Origin: Xenopus tropicalis
Taxonomy: Eukaryota > Chordata > Amphibia > Anura > Pipidae
Length of the DNA stretch: 64,000 bases
Assembly: GCF_000004195.4 (NCBI RefSeq)
Contig: NC_030678.2
Span: forward strand, 135,161,047-135,225,046
Direction: 5' to 3'
In this document: piece after piece, positions 56,286 to 64,000 of the stretch
Layout: each line of letters opens with the position of its first letter
Position numbering within the stretch: the stretch's first letter is position 1
Position numbers and translations under genes: made by a program
Notes under the pieces: generated by a model
The model's database searches: none
What the model was told of the DNA's origin: nothing
The model's input: only the letters and a program-made list of their open reading frames with translations

Positions 56286-56431
56286 TCCTCTCTGGCATCA
56301 CCTGCCTAAAATCAAGAAGTTTAGGGCTAGGAAAGATCACCAAAACATGAAAGAAGCCAAAAAAGCAGTTCCACAGAATCTGAATGATGATCAGAATGAT
56401 GGTGCAAAAAAGTTTATGAGTGATTCATTTT

Positions 56432-56582
56432 AAAGTGATACTGACACTAAAAAAGAACTATCGAAATAATAATGTACATAAAAAGTTCCCTATAGGTCAT
56501 GTTGATCCCTTTTTACTAATAGAGCTGCTTTTGTAAGTAATTGTTACTTGAAGTTCCTAATTCTGGTGTCAGTATCTCTTTA
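56432..56582. mobile_element. Short TTAA-type MITE
   Basis: TTTTAAAGTGATACTGACAC at the left and GGTGTCAGTATCTCTTTAA at the right are inverted termini with TTAA at both ends. Confidence 0.8.
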
Positions 56583-58329
56583 AGGCACCTTTCATGTGTT
56601 TGAAGATTTGGGTTGTATTATAGTGACACTGTTGATCCATGACTTACAGGAGCAAGGCGTGTATAGCAAGCCTAATCCCACCGAGAGTCTTGGAAGAGGA
56701 TACTCGAGGCCTGAGATAACTTGTTGTACGTCCAAATGAATAAGATCTTCAGCCCTAGAGAGAGCAGAGGAAGTTGCATGAGAGTTTAAATGTTTAGTCA
56801 TAGCCAAACTGATGGGACACATATGGGAATGCGTTATGGCTGCTTTTAACCCTCAGTGAGCTTTGTGGCTGTCGCTTTGAATAGAAGAGGACCTGAACAG
56901 AAAAATAAGTTGTGTACGAGTAGCTTTCAACTGCAGAAAATCATTTTTCAAAAATAGAAGCCTGTGGAACTGGTCACATTTATGCTGGACACAAACATAT
57001 CATTAAAGAATTAGGTGTAGAAAGTCTGCAACTGTAAAATAAGCTAAAAACTAAATTACAACTACAAATTCCAAAAGCTCAGCAGCCTTTTATTTTTTTA
57101 AGGCACAACAACTGGAACTGTTCAGTGTAGTTTGGCTCAATGCAATGTAATGAAATACATAAAATATCATCGTGATCCAATCGGAATAGCCAATATCGGG
57201 TATGGCAAGGAAAGGCTGCTTGTTTGGAAACTTCACTAAGTGGATCTTTAAGTTCTACTTATGGGCGGTTTTACTCACAGCATGTCTCTAATCTTCTAAT
57301 GAGCATTCTTAGCCTGTATTGAGCTAACAAAACCCCAAACCATCTGAGCTATACTTAGTTTCAGCACTAGTTGCAATGACTCCGGAAAGTACATCAATAA
57401 AAATAGCTTAAACTCATAAACTGAAGAGCAAATATTTTCTAAAGCTTTTTCTGTAATAAAATGAAGGTGATGTGTTTTCTGTTATCCTTTGCAGGATTAA
57501 GGGCTAATAAAGATGGGCGTTTCGCCTGTGTTCCACCAGTGCAGTTACCCATAGCAACCAATCAGCAATTAGCTTTTGTCAGACTTCTGTAAGTAGATTA
57601 CTGAAAGCAAATCTCTGTTTGGCTGCTATGGGTTACTGCACTGTCACACATTTACCCAGTTTGTTGAGTTTTTGAAAACACCAGCATTTTCCTTGGCTTC
57701 TACATTGGGAGACCATGGGGTTTATTTACTAAAATAGTTACTAAATTGCATTTGACTGCTATGGTTAACTGCCCAGATACAATTTAGCACGTATGTTAGT
57801 ATAGGTATTTAAGCCCCCATGTCATTGGGCATAGCGAGAAATACCAAAAAAATAAAATATGGTATCCCAAAGACCATTATCCCTTGATTCACATATCCTG
57901 CTAATTCTGGCATCTGAAAAGGGATAAAATATTGGCTTTAGTGCTTTCATAGAGATGCTGAGACATGTTTTGCCTTAATCAGTAGTCAGGGGAAATCAGT
58001 TATATAATACGCCACCAGCGTAGCAAAAGGAAGATGGTATTTAAAGCTCAAAAGTGCTTTATCTTGCATTTTTTGGCTGACAGTGTAGAAATCTAAATTA
58101 GGCTTGCTCTTACTCTTGCTGTTATGCTACCCCAAGTTAAAGTTCCGTTTGATGAATGTAGTCAAAACAGTGACATGACAACACACTGAAGAGTCAGACG
58201 TGATCCTATACATACCTTTTACTAAGCATTCATGCTTAAATTGGGAGCCATTTTGCACCCTTAATTTGCAAAAGTGCCCAGTAAATTTGAGCATGCATCG
58301 GCCTGCAGTGCTCTCTGGTACAGAGTTAT

Positions 58330-58520
58330 GGAGCCCATACACCTTAAGATCCACTTATTTGGGGAGGTTGACAAACAAGCTAATCTTTGACCTATATGGA
58401 TACCTTGATATTGGGCTGGTCTGATCGTTTGGCCCCCAAATTGACTGCCATGCTTGGTTGTGCTAATGCAGGTATACATGGACAGATATCAGCCAGGCCA
58501 AGCAGCATTTGCGTTTAAGA
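58330..58520. mobile_element. Diverged GGCCATACACGGG-family MITE copy
   Basis: CCCATACACCTTAAGATCCA, TGATCGTTTGGCCCCC and GGACAGATATCAGCCAGGCC are family blocks. The termini are degraded. Confidence 0.55.
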
Positions 58521-58597
58521 CAATGCTACCTGTCCTCCCCCCTTCCCCATCCCCCACTAAAGCTTGCACAAACCCTGTCAGATGCTCACTTGTGAAC

Positions 58598-58892
58598 TAA
58601 AGGTGGCCATACACAGGTCAATTTCAGCTGCCGATATTGATCCATTAGACTGATCCAGCCTCTTATCTGCCTGTGTATGGGTATCATCAACAAGCCTCCC
58701 CGACTGGCATCTGGCATGAAATTGGCCAGATCTTGCTTGGGCAGGTTTGATTTTTCCATCGGATCAGATACTGCATCAAATTAGCCCGAACTTCTAAATT
58801 AGCCTTATATCACCCACCCGTAGGTGGGTATATTGGGAGAAGATCCACCCACTCGCCAAACAAGCGGATCTTACAGGGTATGGCCACCTTTA
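58598..58892. mobile_element. MITE, GGCCATACACGGG family
   Basis: TAAAGGTGGCCATACACAGG at the left and GGGTATGGCCACCTTTA at the right are TIRs, with CACCCACCCGTAGGTGGGTA inside as an internal palindrome. Confidence 0.85.
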
Positions 58893-58980
58893 CACCACCA
58901 TGCTAGTGGTTTGCCATTCTCTCCATTGGATTTGTGCTCCCTTTCCTTTTGCACCCAAAACAGTTGCTTCTGCTTCCTAC

Positions 58981-59922
58981 GCCTAGTTCAGTGCTGTCCA
59001 ACTTCTGTGGTGCCGAGGGCCGGAATCTCTCTAGCATATATAGTGGAGGGCCGCTAATGGAAGCCAGTTTTGACCACTCCCCTTTTTTAAACCTCACCCA
59101 CTTCAAACCATACCCATGTTATCACAAGACCATGCCCACATTAATGGTGGTAGCACAGCAAAAACCCAAATGGTTGGTGCTCACTGTGGGGATATCAACC
59201 ATCAGTCATATGTGAAAGAATTATATTATGTCATATTAAGACACACCCTTAAATCCATTTGCCTCCTCCTCCTCCTTTGTGGGTACCTCAGCAACCCCCA
59301 GCACATAATTACACAGCTTAGGGACCATTTAATGGCTATGTCCAACTACTAACAAACTCCCAGAACAAACCTCTGCCAGGTTCACCTCCTACAGACAGCA
59401 TAGGGCAGGCAGAGCATGGCACACACAGACAGGGTAGGGCAGGCAGAGTATGGCACACACAGGCAGTACTCTGCCTGCCTGTGTGTGCCATGCTCTGCCT
59501 GCCCTATGCTGCCTGTGTGTGCCATACTCTGCCTGCCCTATGCTGCCTGTGTGTGCCATACTCTGCCTGCCCTATGCTGCCTGTGTGTGCCATACAGAGT
59601 TCATACAGTGACACAATGCTGGCATTGCTCCTACAGTCTGAGATGTGAAGAAGTGAACAATGTGGGTGATTACAGCCTGCTCCAGAGGTGTGAACACTGC
59701 AGTGGGTGAACAATGCTGGGATTAAAAGGTGTGAACAGTACAGGGGAAACAATGCAGGGGATTTACAGCCTGAATCTGAGGTGTGTACCATGCAGGGGGC
59801 CAGATAATCTCACTGATACCATTTAAAGCTTACACAAAGGTAAGCAATCAAAGCAGCCACATAGGTGGGGGGCCACACAGAGGGGGGTCGTGGGCCGCCA
59901 GTTGGACAGCACTGCCCTAGTT
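58981..59922. mobile_element. hAT-type element carrying a minisatellite
   Basis: The element 58989-59914 begins CAGTGCTGTCCAAC and ends GTTGGACAGCACTG, perfect 14-bp TIRs. The flanking 8-mers GCCTAGTT and CCCTAGTT match at seven of eight positions. The interior has GAGGGCCGGAATCTC near the left and a GTGGGCCGCCAG block near the right, plus the 34-bp array at 59400-59594. No transposase. Confidence 0.88.
59400..59594. repeat. 34-bp minisatellite in both orientations
   Basis: The unit contains GTGTGTGCCATACTCTGCCT and recurs every 34 bp from 59481. To the left of about 59468 two units are inverted (GGGCAGGCAGAGTATGGCAC), so the array is head-to-head around GGCAGTACTCTGCC. Confidence 0.9.
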
Positions 59923-61218
59923 CCATTGCAGATGTAGCATCCTTTAAGATAGTGATAAAGTGCAGAGGGTTTCTAAAATTCCACAGCTACTGGGGACTCT
60001 GCTTGCAGCTACCTCTCTGCTGCTGACTGGTTTGAGGCTAAGGCTGATGGTTGAATAAATGATAGGGTGACTTATGTAGGGCCACATTTAGGGATCTGGC
60101 AGAAGGGACATTTTGTCACCTGTTCTTATTCTTTCCTCTCAGCTTGGACAATGTCCAAAGTTACATCCCTACCAGAATAAATGTCAGTTGCTGGTGGTAA
60201 GACTTTGTGTAGTAGCCCAAAGCTGGCTTGCAAGGCAACTTCTGGCTACTACATGACGCATATGACATGTATATCTAAAAGTGTTTCTCAGGCAATGATT
60301 CCAGCACAGTTCCTGCTAGTACTTATGGAGCTAATGGATGTGAGTAGAGCAAACCTTCTACCTGCGTATGATTATATGGGACAATTTATCAACAGTTTAA
60401 AGATATTCTAAAATGGCACTAGACCTAAAAATACAAACTGCTCCTAAGCAATATTTTTGGCTTATAGTTGCTGACTCAGTGACTTCCAGAGATATCCAAG
60501 GGTAAGTTATTCAAACCACATAATCGCACAATATTGTCTGCCAATGCACTTTTGCTTGGTGTAAAATACAGGCCAGTTTGTAAGAACAGAAATTCTATGG
60601 TATGTAAACTCAATGCACTGTGAGGAACAAGACTGCAACAATATACGTTGCCTGTACAAAGCCTATGCCATGAAGCAGATAGATGCCCATTTCCTTCCAG
60701 TTGTGTATGCCAGTTATGATTTCTTGGCATTTTGGGAAAGACACAACATTTTATGTTGTATAAAACTGACGTCAGTAAAACATGTTCTGTTCATCTGCAC
60801 TGCCTCTGTTGACACGTGGATTAAAGTAGCAGTCTCTTTTATTAGCCCATTTTTATTGCACAAGGTATGTCAGCTGGACTTTGCCTTTCCTGTACTACTA
60901 TCATTTAAAGCACTAAAATGCATCCCCGCCTGGGCATGTGTGTGCTAATCCAATGAGTGCTTATGAAAGCAAAACCTTTTGTGAGCAATCTGCTGTGTCA
61001 TTAAAAGGTGGCACTTTATATGCTGCAATTTACTGAAAGCAGTTGGTTGGTGTATACTATAATCAGAGGATAAACAAGCATATATATATATATATACTGT
61101 ATATAATACACAAAATGGCATTAATATCCTGTAATGTATATCCTTATAACACACAAGGGCCATAAGTACCTGCTGTAAAATGTATCTTTATTAACAACGT
61201 TTGTTGATCAGTTATAAT
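59923..61218. other. Intergenic, no gene
   Basis: Unique-looking sequence. A 111-codon frame at 60613-60948 shows no family resemblance. Confidence 0.55.
61078..61097. repeat. (AT)n microsatellite
   Basis: Short AT dinucleotide run. Confidence 0.85.
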
Positions 61219-61655
61219 CAGTGCTTAGTGATATCATTTCAGTTAAATGACTCACTGAAACATGTGTATTATATAATTAATTATGTACCCCCTGTTGTAA
61301 AATATAAGTATATTAGAAGTATTTTTTTGACTTTTTGTCACGATGTAGCAGCTCGATGTAGCACTCAATGTAATTTCTTATAATATCCTTATATTTTATG
61401 ATAGGGGGTACATAATTCATTATAGATGTCATCCGTTCATCATCAGTGCTTAGTGATATAATTTCACATGAATGTAAAAGTCATGATTCACATGACTCCC
61501 TTTATAATAAATAATTTTAAATATGAGAACATTAGAGGCCACCTTAAAATTCCACAACCTGTATAAAAGCACTCAGCCTTTTGGATGATCGTTAGTGGAG
61601 CTCCTTAGTGATTTATAATATACTTATATTTTACAATGGGGTTTACATTATTTAC
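61219..61655. repeat. Satellite-like array of about 225-235 bp units with inverted blocks
   Basis: CAGTGCTTAGTGATATCATT at 61219 recurs at 61444, and a shorter form is near 61604. AATTATGTACCCCCTGTTGT at 61279 is inverted at 61381-61417 (GATAGGGGGTACATAATT), with a third, diverged copy at 61616-61652. Confidence 0.7.
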
Positions 61656-62330
61656 TATTTCACTATATATCTAATTATGCATGGCTTCTGGACCCCACTA
61701 GCCACATATGCCAAATGGAGTGATTGGCTGCTTGCAAATATAAGAAAACAGCAATGATGCTCTGCACGTTGTACTACTAGTCCACAGCCCATGCTCTGAT
61801 TTGGCAAAAACAGAAAAAACAACAACCATTTGACACTCATGTACAATCACAGTATACAATATACTGTAAATACCCCTGCATTAACTGATGTTTTTTACGT
61901 ACACAAAGAAATCAGCAGCAGTCCCCCAAAATGCACTGTTCTACCTTCTGTTATCAGTATTTTAGCAGAGCCTAACTAAAGGAAGTTGCATTGTAAAAGC
62001 TTCAGACTTCAACTCCTGAGATCCCAGGAGAGTGTGCAGAAGTTACTAAAGATCAGGTTGCGCAGTTCAGCTGTGGCAGGTCACTAGGTCTGCTTATACA
62101 GAAGGCTCTTTCTTTGCTGCAATATCATTTTGTCAGAGATAACAAATATGAAACAAGCAAGTTCACCGTACATGGAATTGATTGTTATGAAAGAAAACAT
62201 ATTTGTAGAACATTCTTAGCTGTTATGTTGTGAATGATGAATACTATAAAGGTTAGTAAATGCATATTTAATAAAAATGAAATAAGTAAAGTTTACTTCA
62301 ACTTAACATGGGTATGATATAAAAAATACC
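61656..62330. other. Intergenic, no gene
   Basis: No supported feature. Confidence 0.55.
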
Positions 62331-62563
62331 CAGTGGCATTGATTGACCCTTCTGGGCCCCCATGCAAAAAAAAAATCTTGGGGGCCCAGAGCGCAGCGCC
62401 AGCATTACCTGCCTCTGCTCGCCCCTCACGTCCCCTCTTCCCTTCAGGTAGGTAAGCAGTGGGGAGGAGGGTTCACTAAAGCTATAGAGGAAGCAGACCC
62501 CATGGTTGTGGGTGGGTGGGGCCCAGGGACAAGGGGTCTGCATTCTCTATAGTTATGCCTCTG
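62331..62563. mobile_element. MITE, CAGTGGCGTAACTA family
   Basis: Starts CAGTGGCATTGATTGACCC and ends CTATAGTTATGCCTCTG, with GGGGGCCCAGAGCGCAGCGC inside. Related to 10921-11125. Confidence 0.65.
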
Positions 62564-62788
62564 TCTTCTACATATTTCATGTGATTTCTGTTTGCATGCA
62601 TGAAATGATTGCTAACACAAATTTACTCTTTTGTTAATATTTAGCTGTCGTTTTCTCTTTGGGTTTGTTTAAAGGGGTATCAAAATTAGAGAAAAAAGAT
62701 TCCAACTGGATTGTTTAAAGGCAAAGACACTCAGTTCAAACATGAACAGCCTGATGCGATTAAGTGGGCACTTAATCATAGGTTTGTG

Positions 62789-63792
62789 TAAAGGAGTAGT
62801 TCACCTTTGAGTAACCTTTTAAAATGTTATAGAAAGCAATTTTTAAGTTGGTCTTCATATTTTACTTCTTACAGTTAGTATAAATTATTCTTATTTATTA
62901 TATCTTCTTCTCTTGACTCTTTTCAGCTATGAAATGGGGGTCACTGACGCCAGCAGCAAAAATACTATTGCTCTGTAAGGCTACAATCTTACTGTTATTG
63001 CTACTTTTTATTACTTAGCTTTCTATGCAATTTCTCTTCTGTTCATATTCCAGTCTTTCATTCAAACCACTGCCTGGTTGCTAGGGAAAAGCTACACTCA
63101 TGATGAAGAAGAGGTGTTTGCACTCAGTTACACTTGGCTATAGCAGTATTGCAGTTGGTGCTAAAATCTTATGTGAATTGTAACAGAAATGTTATGTGTG
63201 TGAGAATACAACACCAGCCACGTTTGAAACCTGGTTGTTACTAAACATAGTTACAGTATAAGAGTGTCACTGCAAAGAATTAATAAACACAAACATCTTC
63301 TGCAGACCGCCCAGGAAAGGCTCCCAGCATGCTCATTGCTAGGTGGTCAGTGGTCATGATAATTCTGCAAGAAACCACACCTTGCAGACATTTATTAATG
63401 GTGCTGAATGTGTTATAGCTTTAAGGCCAATAGCCACTATATTTCCCTTGGGCTTTGTTTACAGAAGAAGCTCATAGGGCAGGTTCTGCAATTAAAAAAT
63501 CAAATTTAACTCTGCCGTGACCAGTTTAAAGAGGGGGAGTTCATGGTAAAATTAGTATAATATAGATGTTGTTATTCTGAGAATTGGTCTTTTTTTAAGA
63601 TGGCCCTTCTTGCTGTTTTATGTGGCCCCTGGTGACTATGCCTGATCGTGCAGCACCAATCGCCTGACTGCACAGTGCCTGACCGGCAACTTAGCCTGTG
63701 TTTTAGATTGCGGCCCCCTTATGTGATTAAGTTTGACACCCCTAGGTCTACATTGTATTAAAAGTTCATCTAAAGGTGAACAACCCCTTTAA
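62789..63792. mobile_element. TTAA-type MITE, interrupted
   Basis: The left half (AAAGGAGTAGTTCACCTTTG, GAAATGGGGGTCACTGACGC, GCCTGGTTGCTAGGG) runs to about 63110, and the right terminus (AAAGGTGAACAACCCCTTTAA) is at about 63757-63792. These belong to one very common Xenopus family. About 650 bp between them is foreign and contains the hAT MITE at 63597-63744. Confidence 0.75.
63597..63744. mobile_element. hAT-type MITE, reverse orientation
   Basis: Ends AAGTTTGACACCCCT. Reversed, it aligns along its length with 18366-18530 (AATCTAAAACACAGGCTAAG, GGGGCCACATAAAACAGC). Confidence 0.75.
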
Positions 63793-64000
63793 CCTGTAAG
63801 TATATTTTTTTCTATTGACCATTGCTTTAAAATTACTGAGTAAAATGCCTTGTGACATTTTCTGCAGCCAAAAGAGGAACAATAAGAACAAAGTGGGACG
63901 CTGGATAGAAAAACAAGCTCAGTAATTCAGCATGTAGTCGGGCAATGAGTACACATGGGAAGATTTATGTCAGGAAGACACAACATGCAGGGCAGATGAA

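Larger units (their letters stand above)
55937..57600. repeat. Inverted repeat with arms of about 110 bp
   Basis: The arm at about 55937-56050 (CAGAAGTCTGATAAAAGCTA, GGTTGCTATGGGTAACTGCA, TAGCCCTTAATCCTGCAAAG) is repeated inverted at about 57489-57595. The 1.4 kb between includes two smaller MITEs (56117-56285, 56432-56582). This may be one large TIR element or two copies inserted in opposite orientation. Confidence 0.65.

Noticed and set aside
52216..64000. First exons of NR4A1 expected downstream by mammalian synteny
   Set aside because: No frame resembles the nuclear-receptor DNA-binding or ligand-binding domains. Non-coding first exons could still be present but cannot be recognised.

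Overview
This window is vertebrate nuclear DNA and almost certainly comes from a Xenopus frog, probably X. tropicalis. It is AT-rich and dominated by introns and intergenic sequence. It contains one recognisable protein-coding gene with canonical GT-AG introns. It is crowded with short terminal-inverted-repeat (TIR) elements of families I recognise as typical of Xenopus. The species call is inference: it rests on the repeat families and on the divergence of the single gene from its mammalian relative.

The gene is TAMALIN (also called GRASP), on the + strand. I could assemble it into eight coding exons between 28774 and 50016. Together they encode 352 residues with no frameshift and with matching splice phases throughout. 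The protein is a postsynaptic and endosomal scaffold with one PDZ domain, a leucine-rich helical region that in relatives binds cytohesins (GRP1/ARNO), and a basic C-terminal tail ending in a PDZ-ligand-like tetrapeptide. A compact GC-box plus TATA-like promoter lies just upstream. Two candidate polyadenylation signals lie about 0.4 and 2.2 kb downstream of the stop. In mammals this gene sits between ACVR1B and NR4A1; neither neighbour has a recognisable exon here.

Positions 1-28 kb are intergenic and made largely of repeats. They include a TIR element with about 24 copies of a 52-bp unit (1275-2912) and a second TIR element carrying a degenerate 120-165 bp array (5400-7351). There is also a probable solo LTR (8093-8989), hairpin MITEs (4622-4990, 12178-12560), two TTAA elements joined at one target site (15420-16444), an L1/Tx1-like LINE fragment (17590-18125) and three hAT-type MITEs with perfect 8-bp target-site duplications (18366, 20519, 21428). 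Positions 28.8-50 kb hold the gene; its introns contain further MITEs and an L2/CR1-like LINE 3' end. Positions 52-64 kb are intergenic, with a hAT-type element carrying a 34-bp minisatellite in both orientations, a long-arm inverted repeat, a satellite-like array and an interrupted TTAA MITE.

I found no prokaryotic system, CRISPR array, tRNA or rRNA. Most open reading frames outside the TAMALIN exons and the LINE fragments are chance frames. The most unusual property of the window is that three unrelated TIR elements each carry an internal tandem array.
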